Assembly: GCF_001673635.1 (NCBI RefSeq)
Contig: NZ_LZMH01000008.1
Location: 1-64,000 of the forward strand
Direction: 5' to 3'
DNA length: 64,000 nt
Origin: Mycobacterium asiaticum
Lineage (GTDB): Bacteria; Actinomycetota; Actinomycetes; Mycobacteriales; Mycobacteriaceae
Shown here in pieces: positions 9,014 through 18,206 of the stretch (its first letter is position 1; each line of letters opens with the position of its first letter). The position numbers and the translations under genes were made by a program. The notes beneath the pieces were generated by a model that saw only the letters and a list, made by a program, of their open reading frames with translations, ran no database searches and was not told where the DNA came from.

Positions 9014-9558
9014 GCCGCCGGAGTATGCGAGTCGTGGTCGCGGTGCTTGTCGCCGTGCTGATGGTGCTGACCGGGTGTTCGCGCTCGGTCGGTGGCACGC
9101 CGGTCAAGGCGGGCGGGGCCGGAGTGCCCCGGAATGACAATTCCGAGCGCCAGTACCCGAACCTGCTCAAGGAGTGCGAGGTCCTGACCACCGATATCTT
9201 GGCCAAGACGGTGGGCGCGGACCCGTTGGACATCCAGAGCACGTTTGTGGGAGCCATTTGCCGGTGGCAGGCGGCCAACCCGGCGGGGCTGATCGACATC
9301 ACCCGGTTCTGGTTCGAGCAGGGCAGCCTGAGCAACGAGCGCAAGGTGGCCGAAGGTCTGAAGTATCAGATCGAGACCCGCTCCATTCAGGGCATCGACT
9401 CGATTGTGATGCGCCCGAATGATCCCAATGGTTCGTGCGGTGTCGCCAGCGATGCGGCCGGTGTGGTGGGCTGGTGGATCAACCCCCAGGCGCCCGGCAT
9501 CGATGCGTGTGGGCAGGCGATCAAGTTGATGGAGCTGACCCTGGCGACTAACGCCTAG
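9010..9558 (+). CDS. lprC: Lipoprotein LprC
   Basis: A 182-aa lipoprotein coupled to lprB by a 4-bp ATGA overlap. Signal peptide with lipobox LTGC (Cys 23). The mature domain is related in layout to LprB: a C-E-V-L-T segment near the N-terminus, CRWQA, a W-F-E-Q-G-S loop followed by NERKVAEGL, and a late Cys pair. Strongly similar to M. tuberculosis LprC. The two lipoproteins are divergent from the upstream exporter genes and convergent with the phosphatase at 9586. Both may act together at the cell envelope, but no function is established. Confidence 0.9.
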   Translation: MSRRSMRVVVAVLVAVLMVLTGCSRSVGGTPVKAGGAGVPRNDNSERQYPNLLKECEVLTTDILAKTVGADPLDIQSTFVGAICRWQAANPAGLIDITRFWFEQGSLSNERKVAEGLKYQIETRSIQGIDSIVMRPNDPNGSCGVASDAAGVVGWWINPQAPGIDACGQAIKLMELTLATNA

Positions 9559-9585
9559 CCGAGTTCAGCTAGGGCGCGGTCAGGT

Positions 9586-10092
9586 CTAGCGCGGCACGTG
9601 GAAGTCGACCAGCGCCGCACCGCCGGGCGCCAGCTGCGACCAGCGGCCCGGAACGTTCAGGACGGCAATGCCGGAGGTCGGGTATTTCTCCGAGATACCC
9701 TCCACCGCAGCGTTATTGCTGGTATCGGTGTCGGCCAGAATTAACGCCAACGATGACGTCGTAGGTTCGTGGCCGACGACGAGCAGGGTGCTCACCTCGG
9801 CATCGACGTTGTTGATTTGCTCGATGACGACGCCGGGAGTGGCGCCGTAGAGCTGCACGACGTAGCGGACCGGCGCGTCGATCCCGGTGCACTCCAATGT
9901 TTCCCGGGCCCGGGTGGCCGTGGAGCAGAGCACTGCGTCGACGGTAGGCAGGTTGGCGCGTAGCCAGTCGCCGGCCAGCCTGGCCTCACGGGTGCCCCGT
10001 GGCGCCAGCGGCCGGTCGTGGTCGGACACGCCACTGGGGTAGGCCGACTTCGCATGGCGCATCAAGACAAGGTTCAGTTGTCGCTCGTCCAT
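9586..10092 (-). CDS. SixA-type histidine phosphatase (Rv1276c-like)
   Basis: A 168-aa member of the histidine phosphatase (RHG) superfamily, SixA branch. The catalytic motif is near the N-terminus as LMRHAKS (Arg-His), followed by DHDRPLAPRG; the second core Arg lies in STATRARET and the late His in VVGHEPTT. SixA of E. coli removes phosphate from phosphohistidine of histidine phosphotransfer domains; the substrate in mycobacteria is unknown. The gene sits alone, convergent with lprC (27 bp apart), and has a clear own start at the ATG at 10092. Confidence 0.85.
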   Translation of the reverse strand: MDERQLNLVLMRHAKSAYPSGVSDHDRPLAPRGTREARLAGDWLRANLPTVDAVLCSTATRARETLECTGIDAPVRYVVQLYGATPGVVIEQINNVDAEVSTLLVVGHEPTTSSLALILADTDTSNNAAVEGISEKYPTSGIAVLNVPGRWSQLAPGGAALVDFHVPR

Positions 10093-10246
10093 CGGACAAA
10101 CGTTAGCTAGTGCCTATCCGGCGACGGCGCTTGGCCTGGTCGAGATCGTGGGTAGTGACGAGGATGGCGCCAGTCCAGGCTCTCCTGGGCTCACCACCGA
10201 TCGACGCCGGTAGGCCATTGCGCCGACGAGCTCACCGCGCGATTGA

Positions 10247-11311
10247 TCAGAAATACATCCTGTTGGCTCTGAAGAATGCTTGTCGTGCTTCTTCAATAAC
10301 TCCGTGGGCTTGTTTAAAGGCTTGTTCTGCTAATTGCCTTGTTGCTTGTTCTGCTTGTCTCAAGTATTCTTCCGCTGCTTCCGCCGCCGCTCTATTGGCG
10401 TCCTTGAGCGTTTCTCTTATGAGTGAAGCATCTGCAAACAAGTTTCTGGATAGTGCTTCGGCGGTCTTGTTGACCTGGCTGATGACTTGGCCTTGGACGT
10501 CGGTTTCGATTTGGTAGACCTCGTTGCCGATCTTGTTGAAATAGCTTTGGGCGAGCCCCTCACCGCGCTCAAAGACATGGACCTCCGCTCCCACGAGGCC
10601 TCTCAAATATTGCGGGTCAAAGTCGATAGTGAAGTCTCTCCGCCAGGGAACTTCACTTAGCCAACGCGGGTTCTCAAACCTTTCAATGAATTGCTCTGGC
10701 GAGTAGAGGCCCGCAAATTTGCCCCCGGAAATAAGAAAGTTCTGTCCGTCGGTAAAGACCTTAATTCCGTCCTTGGCGGCGAGCTGCAGACCGCTGGTAA
10801 TTATCTGGCGAGTCTGCCTCGCTGTATTCGCTAGGTCATTTTCTACGCGCTGCAACCACAGCTTCCGGTCTACTTGTCCGCCGATGGTTCTGCCAAAGAA
10901 TTCAGCTATCTTTTGGAAGATCGTCCCTATCCCACCATCTGCCGCGGGTGCTGCTGCCGCTGCGCCTAATGCTGCGGCCTGATCGCCGAGGATCAACCCC
11001 AGCACGTTGGCGGCCTCCGCCTCGGCATAGGAGGCCGCGCCGCCGGTCAAGGCCGCTACGAACTGGTCGTAGAACGCTCCAACTCTGGCGCTGATCGCCT
11101 GGAATTGCTGCCCATGGCTGCCGAATAGCGCCGCAATCGCCGTGGACACCTCATCTTGGGCGGCAGCCACCACGGTGGTGGTTGAGGTTGCCGCCGCCGC
11201 TTGGGCCTCGCTGATCGTCGAACCGAGATTCGTCAAGTCCGATGCAGCAGCCAGCACGGCTACCGGCACTACGGTCACATTCGACACCGATACCTCCAAC
11301 AGCTGAGCCAT
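10247..11311 (-). CDS. PE family protein with AT-rich, non-repetitive C-terminal domain
   Basis: A 354-aa protein. Residues 8-105 form a PE domain (DLTNLGSTIS, AAQDEVSTAIAALFG, ending in YAEAE at 95-99, the YxxxD/E signal for ESX type VII export). Residues from about 125 on are unlike PGRS or known PE extensions: IFQKIAEFFGRT, a globular-looking middle with DFTIDFDPQYLRG, and a long charged Ala/Glu/Arg-rich helix to the C-terminus. The DNA for this part (about 10247-10940) is visibly AT-richer, near half G+C by eye, with many tt/ct-rich codons, unlike the PE part and all neighbours. No PPE partner gene is present. It sits where M. tuberculosis has only a short gap between Rv1276c and Rv1277. 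Probably a secreted effector module acquired laterally; function unknown. Confidence 0.85.
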   Translation of the reverse strand: MAQLLEVSVSNVTVVPVAVLAAASDLTNLGSTISEAQAAAATSTTTVVAAAQDEVSTAIAALFGSHGQQFQAISARVGAFYDQFVAALTGGAASYAEAEAANVLGLILGDQAAALGAAAAAPAADGGIGTIFQKIAEFFGRTIGGQVDRKLWLQRVENDLANTARQTRQIITSGLQLAAKDGIKVFTDGQNFLISGGKFAGLYSPEQFIERFENPRWLSEVPWRRDFTIDFDPQYLRGLVGAEVHVFERGEGLAQSYFNKIGNEVYQIETDVQGQVISQVNKTAEALSRNLFADASLIRETLKDANRAAAEAAEEYLRQAEQATRQLAEQAFKQAHGVIEEARQAFFRANRMYF

Positions 11312-11506
11312 ATCGACAGCTGTCGCACTCCCGAATCGGCGACACGGTGATGGTAACCGGACGTGGCGGCGAATGTGGTGCGAATCGTTCCTTCAAAATC
11401 GAGCCCCGGCCGCCAGACCTGCCGACCGAGGTCCCAGGAGTTGTCGGGACCCCCGCCTACACTCCCGATGCAGTGACAACCACGCTGACGGAAGGGGGTT
11501 CGCGCC

Positions 11507-12658
11507 ATGCGATTCCTGCACACTGCCGACTGGCAACTGGGCATGACCCGGCACTTCCTTTCCGGCGACGCCCAGCCGCGTTATTCGGCCGCGCGTCGAG
11601 ACGCGGTGGCCGGCCTCGGTGCGCTGGCCGCCGAAGTTGGTGCGGAGTTCGTCGTCGTCGCCGGTGACGTCTTCGAGCACAACCAGCTTGCACCACACGT
11701 CATCGGCCAGTCCCTGGAAGCCATGCGCGCCATCGGAATTCCGGTATACCTTCTGCCGGGCAACCACGACCCACTGGACGCGGCATCGGTCTACACAAGT
11801 CCGTTGTTCACCGCCGAATGCCCGGACAATGTCGTCGTGCTCGACGCAGCCGGTGTGCGTGAGGTCCGCCCCGGCGTGGAAATCGTCGCGGCCCCGTGGC
11901 GGTCGAAGTCGCCCACCACCGACCTGGTCGCCGAGGTGCTCGACGGCCTGTCGGCCGGCGGTGCCACCCGCGTGCTGGTCGCGCACGGCGGAGTCGATGT
12001 GCTGGACCCGGGGCGGGACAAGCTTTCGTTGATCCGGCTGGACCGGGTAGAGAAAGCGTTGTCGGACGGCGCAATTCAGTATGTGGCTCTGGGTGACAAG
12101 CATTCCCGCACCCAGGTCGGCGGTACCGGCCGCGTCTGGTATTCGGGCTCGCCGGAGGTCACGAACTACGACGACGTCGAGGCTGATCCCGGCCACGTCC
12201 TCATCGTTGACATCGACGAGAACGATCCGGATCGAGCGGTCACCGTCGAAGCCCGGCGAGTCGGGCGGTGGCGCTTTGTCACGCTCTACCGTGACGTCGA
12301 CACCAGCCGCTGCGTTGCCGATCTGGACCTGAACTTGGACTTGATGCCAGACAAGGACCGCACGGTGGTGCGCCTGGCGCTCAAAGGTTCGTTGACGGTC
12401 ACCGACCGCGCCGCGCTGGATACCTGCCTGGACCGGTATACGAGGTTGTTTGCGTCGTTGCGGTTGTGGGACAGCCACTCCGAATTGGCGGTGGTGCCCG
12501 GCGACGGAGAATTCGACGGCCTCGGCATCGGCGGGTTCGCGGCCGCGGCGGTGGACGAACTGGTCGCCACGGCACGCGCGGGTGACGCCGACACCGCCGT
12601 CGATGCCCAGGGCGCCTTGGCGCTACTACTTCGTCTGGCGGATCGGGGCGCGGCATGA
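11507..12658 (+). CDS. SbcD-like metallophosphoesterase / DNA exonuclease (Rv1277-like)
   Basis: A 383-aa calcineurin-like phosphoesterase of the Mre11/SbcD type. Metal-binding motifs occur in order: HTADWQLG (residues 5-12), GDVFEHN, GNHDPLD, a HGGVD segment, and GDKHS. Such nucleases work with an SMC-type ATPase in DNA end processing, and the next gene, overlapping by ATGA, encodes it. The pair is also comparable to YhaO/YhaN of Bacillus. Similar along its length to M. tuberculosis Rv1277. The start ATG at 11507 is preceded by GGAAGGGGG (11489-11497), an excellent ribosome site. Divergent from the PE gene. Confidence 0.88.
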   Translation: MRFLHTADWQLGMTRHFLSGDAQPRYSAARRDAVAGLGALAAEVGAEFVVVAGDVFEHNQLAPHVIGQSLEAMRAIGIPVYLLPGNHDPLDAASVYTSPLFTAECPDNVVVLDAAGVREVRPGVEIVAAPWRSKSPTTDLVAEVLDGLSAGGATRVLVAHGGVDVLDPGRDKLSLIRLDRVEKALSDGAIQYVALGDKHSRTQVGGTGRVWYSGSPEVTNYDDVEADPGHVLIVDIDENDPDRAVTVEARRVGRWRFVTLYRDVDTSRCVADLDLNLDLMPDKDRTVVRLALKGSLTVTDRAALDTCLDRYTRLFASLRLWDSHSELAVVPGDGEFDGLGIGGFAAAAVDELVATARAGDADTAVDAQGALALLLRLADRGAA

Positions 12659-15276
12659 AATTGCACCGGTTGGTTCTCACCAACTATCGGGGCATCACGC
12701 ACCGCGAAATCGAATTCCCCGACCACGGCGTGGTGGTGGTGTACGGCGCCAACGAGATCGGCAAGTCGTCGATGATCGAAGCGCTGGACCTCCTGCTGGA
12801 ATCCAAGGATCGCTCAACCAAGAAGGACGTCAAGCAGGTCAAGCCGACCAACGCCGACGTCGGTTCCGAGGTGACCGCCGAGATCAGCAGCGGCTCTTAT
12901 CGTTTCGTGTACCGCAAGCGTTTCCACAAGAAGTGCGAGACGGAGTTGACCGTGCTGGCGCCGCACCGTGAACAGCTCACCGGCGACGAGGCACACGAAC
13001 GGGTCCGCGCGATACTGGCCGAGACCGTCGATACCGGCCTCTGGCGTGCTCAGCGGGTATTGCAGGCCGCGTCGACCAACGAGGTGGATTTGTCAGGCTG
13101 CGATGCGTTGTCGCGGGCGCTCGACGTCGCCGCCGGCGATGAAGCGGCGCTGTCGGGCACTGAGCCGCTACTGATCGAGCGCATCGACACCGAGTTCGCC
13201 CGCTACTTCACCCCTACCGGTCGTCCGAGCGGTGAATGGGCTGCCGCGATCAAGCGGCTAAACGACGCCACAGCCGCGGTGGCGGAATGCACCAAGGCGA
13301 TGGCAGAGGTCGACGACCGGGTGCACCACCACGCCGAATTGACCACGCAGGCCGCCGAACTGGCGCAGCAATGCCGCGCCGCCGAGCCCCGGCTGACCGC
13401 CGCCCGGGCCGCCGCCGACCGCATCAACGCACTGACCAGCCAAGTGCACGAAGCCAAGCTGATCGCTGCCGCGGCCGTCGCGACCAGCGCCAAATCGACC
13501 GCGGCCCACACCGCACGGCTTCAATTGATCAGCGAAATCGATTCTCGTGCAGCGGATATCACTACTCTAGTGGCCCAGGCCGCGGAAGCGGCCGCGCTCC
13601 GGGTGGCGGCGGCTCACGAGGCCGAGGCGTGCGACGCGGCGGTCACCGATGCCAACGAAGCCCTGGCCGTCGCGCAGGAGCTTGCCGATGCCACCCGTCG
13701 GGACGTGGACCGGATCGCGGCGCGCGAGGAGGCCGACCGGCTGACTGCCCGGCTGGCCAAGATCGACGACATCGAGCACCAACGCGCCCAGGCACACAAA
13801 GAGCTGTCCGCCATCGTGTTGACTCCGGAGGTCCTGCGCCGCATAGAACACGCCGCGGCTGCCGCCGATCGTGTCGCCGCTCAACTCGAGCTGATCTCCG
13901 CAACGGTGGAGTTCACCGCCGCGGCCGATATCGAGCTTGCCGTCGATGGTCGGCGAGTGGCGCTGCCGGCCGGGAGAAGTTGGGCGATCACCGCCACCGG
14001 TCCCACTGATGTCGAGGTCACCGGTGTGCTCACCGCGCGGGTCACTCCCGGCGCCACCGCGCTCGATGTTGAAGCCAAACACCAAGCTGCACAGAAGGAT
14101 CTGGCTGAGGCGTTAACGACCGGCGGTGTCGCGGACCTGACGACGGCCCGATTGGCCGACGAACGGCGACGTGAGCTGGAGCGAGATCGCGACCAGTTGG
14201 CCGCGACCCTGCGCGGCTTGTGCGGTGACGAAGACGTCGAGCAGCTGCGGTTAAGGCTGGCGCAGCTGCGCGCTGAGCAGCCGGCAGCCGCAGATCCGGC
14301 CGCTACCGACGCCGCCACCGCCCGCGCATGGCGAGACCAGGCCGAGGCGGCCCGGGCGGCTGCGCAGGCCGAGTGCGAGACCCGTCGCCAACGCGCCACC
14401 GCATTCGCCCAACAGCTGGCCGAAACCACAACCCGCGCAACGGTTCTGCAGAACAAGGTCACAATTCAGCGCGCCGCACTCGACGCGGCGGTTACCCGGT
14501 TGGCCGAAGAGCGGTCACCCCTCAGCGACGACGCCCTGGCGGAAACCGCCGAACACGACCGGCGGGTGGCGCAGAGCGCAGAGCGACGCAATGACGAGCT
14601 CAGCCAGTCCCTGGCTGCCGCCGCACCGGACGCGGTGGCTGCCGAACTCGCCGAAGCGGAAGAAGAGGTCACGGCCCTGCGTGACCGCCACGAGCAAACC
14701 ATCGACGCGTTGCGCCAGGTGAGCATCGAGCTCGCCGTGCTGCGCGGCGAAGGACGAAAGGGAAAGCTCGACGCCGCCGAGATCGAACTCGAACACGCCA
14801 CCAGCGAGCATGCCCGGGTTGGCGGCCGCGCCAGGTCCGCGCACCTGCTGCGGACCGTGATGGGGCGGCACCGCGATACCACCCGCCTTCGGTACGTCGA
14901 GCCCTACCGCGCGGAGCTCGAGCGGCTGGGCCGGCCGGTGTTCGGCCCAACCTTCGAAATCGAAGTCGACAGTGATCTGTGCATTCTGAGCCGCACGCTG
15001 GACGGTGTCACCGTGCCCTACGAGTCGTTGTCGGGCGGGGCCAAAGAACAACTCGGAATCCTGGCCCGGTTGGCGTGCGCGGCCCTGGTCGCCAAGGAGG
15101 ACACCGTCCCGGTCGTGGTCGACGACGCGCTGGGGTTCACCGACCCAGACCGGTTGACCAAGATGGGCGAGGTGTTCGACACCGTGGGCAGCAACGGCCA
15201 GGTTCTCGTGCTCACCTGCAATCCGCACCGGTACGACGGTGTCACGGGGGCGCATCGCATCGATCTCAGCGCGTAG
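12655..15276 (+). CDS. SbcC/YhaN-like SMC-type ATPase (Rv1278-like)
   Basis: An 873-aa ABC-type ATPase with split head and long central coiled coil. Walker A YGANEIGKSS is at 30-39; signature LSGGAKEQL at about 792-800; Walker B VVVDDALGF with D823/D824. The middle (about 200-720) is Ala/Glu/Arg-rich heptad sequence with two arms. No CxxC zinc-hook motif occurs at the coiled-coil tip, unlike true Rad50/SbcC, so it fits the YhaN-like or RecF-like relatives better. It overlaps the nuclease gene by 4 bp, so the two products are likely made in step and act as one complex on DNA ends. Confidence 0.88.
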   Translation: MKLHRLVLTNYRGITHREIEFPDHGVVVVYGANEIGKSSMIEALDLLLESKDRSTKKDVKQVKPTNADVGSEVTAEISSGSYRFVYRKRFHKKCETELTVLAPHREQLTGDEAHERVRAILAETVDTGLWRAQRVLQAASTNEVDLSGCDALSRALDVAAGDEAALSGTEPLLIERIDTEFARYFTPTGRPSGEWAAAIKRLNDATAAVAECTKAMAEVDDRVHHHAELTTQAAELAQQCRAAEPRLTAARAAADRINALTSQVHEAKLIAAAAVATSAKSTAAHTARLQLISEIDSRAADITTLVAQAAEAAALRVAAAHEAEACDAAVTDANEALAVAQELADATRRDVDRIAAREEADRLTARLAKIDDIEHQRAQAHKELSAIVLTPEVLRRIEHAAAAADRVAAQLELISATVEFTAAADIELAVDGRRVALPAGRSWAITATGPTDVEVTGVLTARVTPGATALDVEAKHQAAQKDLAEALTTGGVADLTTARLADERRRELERDRDQLAATLRGLCGDEDVEQLRLRLAQLRAEQPAAADPAATDAATARAWRDQAEAARAAAQAECETRRQRATAFAQQLAETTTRATVLQNKVTIQRAALDAAVTRLAEERSPLSDDALAETAEHDRRVAQSAERRNDELSQSLAAAAPDAVAAELAEAEEEVTALRDRHEQTIDALRQVSIELAVLRGEGRKGKLDAAEIELEHATSEHARVGGRARSAHLLRTVMGRHRDTTRLRYVEPYRAELERLGRPVFGPTFEIEVDSDLCILSRTLDGVTVPYESLSGGAKEQLGILARLACAALVAKEDTVPVVVDDALGFTDPDRLTKMGEVFDTVGSNGQVLVLTCNPHRYDGVTGAHRIDLSA

Positions 15277-15331
15277 TGCTTCCGCGCCGGCAGGCATAAA
15301 CTCGGCCCCACAGCCCAAACCGGGGATGCAT

Positions 15332-16927
15332 ATGGATACTCAGCGCGACTACCGCGACTACGTAGTGGTCGGCACCGGCTCGGCCGGTGCTGTTGTGATC
15401 AATCGGCTCAGCGCCGATCCGGCCACCGAAGTAGCGGCATTGGAAGCCGGCCCCGGGGACACCAACAGATTCATCGGCATTCCGGCGGCTTTCTCGAAAT
15501 TGTTTCGCACCGAAGTCGACTGGGATTACCTGACCGAGCCGCAACCCGAACTCGACGACCGCCAGATCTACTGGCCACGGGGCAAAGTGCTGGGCGGCTG
15601 TTCATCGATGAACGCGATGATGTGGGTGCGCGGGTTCGCCGCCGACTACGACGAGTGGGCCAACCGCTCAGGACCGCAATGGTCTGCCGCCGAAGTCCTT
15701 GAGTATTACCGCCGCATCGAAAACGTCAGCGCGGCGTGGCACTTCGTCAGCGGTGACGACAGCGGTGTCACCGGCCCGATGCACATTTCCCGTCAGCGCA
15801 GTCCGCGCCCGCTGACCGCCGCCTGGCTGGCGGCCACCCGCGAATGCGGGTATCCGGCCGCCCAACCTAATTCGCCTGTGCCGGAAGGGTTCTGCGAGAC
15901 CGTCGTCACCCAGCGCCGGGGTGCCCGGTACAGCACCGCCGACGCGTATCTGAAGCCTGCGATGAGCCGGCGGAATCTCACCCTGCTCACCGAGGCGACG
16001 GCGACACGGGTCGTCTTCGACGGCACCCGGGCGGTCGGCGTCGAGTACGAGCGCGCTGGTCACACTTCGGTGGTGTATGCGCGCCGCGAGGTGGTGCTGT
16101 GCGGCGGCGCGATCAACAGCCCGCAACTACTCATGCTCTCGGGCATCGGCGACCGCGAACACCTGGCCGAGCACGGCATCGAAATCGTCCACCACGCGCC
16201 GGAGGTAGGGCAGAACCTGCTCGACCACCTGGTCACACCCTTGGGGTTCGACGTCGACGACGACAGCCTGTTCGGCGCCGAAAAAGCCAAACAACTCCTC
16301 AGCTACCTGCTGCGGCGGCGCGGCATGCTCACCTCCAACGTGGGCGAGGCGTACGGATTCGTCCGCAGCCGCGCCGATCTCGAACTGCCCGATTTGGAGT
16401 TGATCTTCGCGCCGGCACCGTTCTACGACGAGGCTCTGATCCCCGCCGCCGGCCACGGGGTGGTATTCGGCCCCATCCTGGTCGCGCCGGAAAGCCGCGG
16501 ACAGATCACGCTGCGTTCCGCCGACCCGCACGACAAGCCGATCATCGATCCGCGCTATCTGTCCGATCCCGAAGGCCTGGACCGTGCCGCAATGATGGCC
16601 GGACTGCGCATGTGCGCCGAGATCGCCAAGGCCCCCTCGCTGCGGGACGTGCTGGGACAGGTCGTGCGACCGCGCAACAGCACCGAGCTCGACGAAGCCA
16701 CGCTCGACCTGGCTCTTCGAGCGTCCTCCCACACCCTTTACCACCCGCTCGGCACCTGCCGGATGGGCAGCGACGACGCAAGCGTGGTGGATCCGCAGCT
16801 GCGGGTGCGTGGCGTCGACGGGCTGCGCGTCGCCGATGCCTCGGTGATGCCGAGCACCATCCGCGGGCACACCCACGCTCCGTCGGTACTGATCGGAGAG
16901 AAGGCCGCCGACTTGATCCGCGGTTGA
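15332..16927 (+). CDS. GMC-family FAD oxidoreductase (Rv1279-like)
   Basis: A 531-aa glucose-methanol-choline oxidoreductase. The FAD-binding Rossmann motif is GTGSAG at 14-19; the GMC signature region GKVLGGCSSMNAM follows; the C-terminal active-site pair is H467 (SSHTLYHPLGTCRMG) and H513 in RGHTHAPS. Choline dehydrogenase-like in layout; the alcohol substrate is unknown. Of the two nearby ATGs (15326, 15332) the second is spaced 6 bases from GGGG and gives MDTQ as in M. tuberculosis, so it is used. One residue in the flavin region is Cys where M. tuberculosis has Ser (GGCSS), probably neutral. Confidence 0.9.
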   Translation: MDTQRDYRDYVVVGTGSAGAVVINRLSADPATEVAALEAGPGDTNRFIGIPAAFSKLFRTEVDWDYLTEPQPELDDRQIYWPRGKVLGGCSSMNAMMWVRGFAADYDEWANRSGPQWSAAEVLEYYRRIENVSAAWHFVSGDDSGVTGPMHISRQRSPRPLTAAWLAATRECGYPAAQPNSPVPEGFCETVVTQRRGARYSTADAYLKPAMSRRNLTLLTEATATRVVFDGTRAVGVEYERAGHTSVVYARREVVLCGGAINSPQLLMLSGIGDREHLAEHGIEIVHHAPEVGQNLLDHLVTPLGFDVDDDSLFGAEKAKQLLSYLLRRRGMLTSNVGEAYGFVRSRADLELPDLELIFAPAPFYDEALIPAAGHGVVFGPILVAPESRGQITLRSADPHDKPIIDPRYLSDPEGLDRAAMMAGLRMCAEIAKAPSLRDVLGQVVRPRNSTELDEATLDLALRASSHTLYHPLGTCRMGSDDASVVDPQLRVRGVDGLRVADASVMPSTIRGHTHAPSVLIGEKAADLIRG

Positions 16928-16964
16928 CCATCGGCAGAATGGCACCCATGAGGGGGCGCTGACG

Positions 16965-18206
16965 ATGACGATGAACGCCAAACGGCGCCGGGTGCACAAC
17001 AAGTTGGCAAAGCTGCCCGGGGTGCGTCCGGTGCGCCGACCGGTCTCGCCCGGCAGCGACCAGCAGTTCGATCTCTACTACGTGCGCACCGGCCACAAGT
17101 CGGCGCATCCGCTGGTCGTCATCCCCGGCGGGCCGGGCGTCGCCTCAATGCGGCTTTACCAGGCGTTTCGCCGGCGCGCCGCTGCCGCCGGACTCGACGT
17201 GATCATGGTCGAACACCGCGGGGTGGGGATGTCGCGGCACGACGATTCCGGCGCCGATCTGCCCCCGCAGGCGCTGACCATCGAGCAGGTGGTCGACGAC
17301 GTGGCCGCGGTGCTGGACGACGCCCAGGTGGACTCCGCCGTCATTTTCGGCTCGTCATATGGCAGCTACGTCGCAGCCGGGGTGGGCGTCCGGCATCCCG
17401 GCCGGGTCCACGCGATGATCCTGGATTCGCCGGTGCTGTCACATCACGACATCGCGCTGGTCCGCGACGCGCTGCGCGGCGTGCTGCTGGACGGCGACAC
17501 GGCGGAGACCAGGAAGTTGGCACCGAAGATACGGCGGCTGGTGGATACCGGAGTGATGACGCCGACGGCGGGTCAGATTGCCGCCACCATCTATGGCTAC
17601 GGTGGGGTAGCCATGCTCGAGCACCAGGTCAACCTGCTGCTCACTGGGCGAAAGATGTTGTGGCGGGCGATCGTTCGGGTGACCACCATGGGTGTGAGCC
17701 GTAAGGCGCCGTACCGGTACGAACCCGATCTGGTCAATCGCATCGCGCTCCGCGAACTCGATTACGCCGCCGAGCCCGACGATCTGCCGCTGGACCCCGC
17801 CGTTGCGATGGCCGAAACCATGGAGACCACAGTGTCTTTCGAGGCCGAACCCTTTGATTTGGTGGCCGAGATGCCCCGGTTCGGCTGGCCCACGGTGGTG
17901 ATCGCCGGGGGACGTGACCTCGTCACACCGATGGCGGTGGCCGAGCGCGTGGCGACCCTGCTACCCAACGCGATCCTGCTGCGACTGCCCACCATGGGAC
18001 ACGCCGCGTTGGACTTCCGTGAACCCGCGGCCCTTGCCATCGCGGCCGCCGTCTGCCGCGGCGACTTCACTGGGCTGTCCCGCCGGGCGGACGAGCTCGA
18101 CGCGCTGCCCCCGCGCCTGCCGATGCGGTTGTTGTGGAAGGCGATCGACGTGGCGGCCACCGTCGAGGCAGCCGTGCCCGTACGCCGGCGCCGGGTCAGC
18201 GCATGA
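16965..18206 (+). CDS. Alpha/beta hydrolase, proline iminopeptidase-like
   Basis: A 413-aa alpha/beta hydrolase of the peptidase S33 type: oxyanion motif IPGGPG (like HGGPG), nucleophile elbow FGSSYGS, acid in AGGRDLVTP and base in TMGHAAL. No signal peptide. AGGGGG stands 8 bases before the ATG. It follows the GMC oxidoreductase by 37 bp on the same strand and its last 11 bp overlap the 3' end of oppA convergently. I do not recall it at this place in M. tuberculosis. A peptidase next to a peptide importer would be a sensible pairing (cleaving imported peptides), but that is inference only. Confidence 0.8.
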   Translation: MTMNAKRRRVHNKLAKLPGVRPVRRPVSPGSDQQFDLYYVRTGHKSAHPLVVIPGGPGVASMRLYQAFRRRAAAAGLDVIMVEHRGVGMSRHDDSGADLPPQALTIEQVVDDVAAVLDDAQVDSAVIFGSSYGSYVAAGVGVRHPGRVHAMILDSPVLSHHDIALVRDALRGVLLDGDTAETRKLAPKIRRLVDTGVMTPTAGQIAATIYGYGGVAMLEHQVNLLLTGRKMLWRAIVRVTTMGVSRKAPYRYEPDLVNRIALRELDYAAEPDDLPLDPAVAMAETMETTVSFEAEPFDLVAEMPRFGWPTVVIAGGRDLVTPMAVAERVATLLPNAILLRLPTMGHAALDFREPAALAIAAAVCRGDFTGLSRRADELDALPPRLPMRLLWKAIDVAATVEAAVPVRRRRVSA

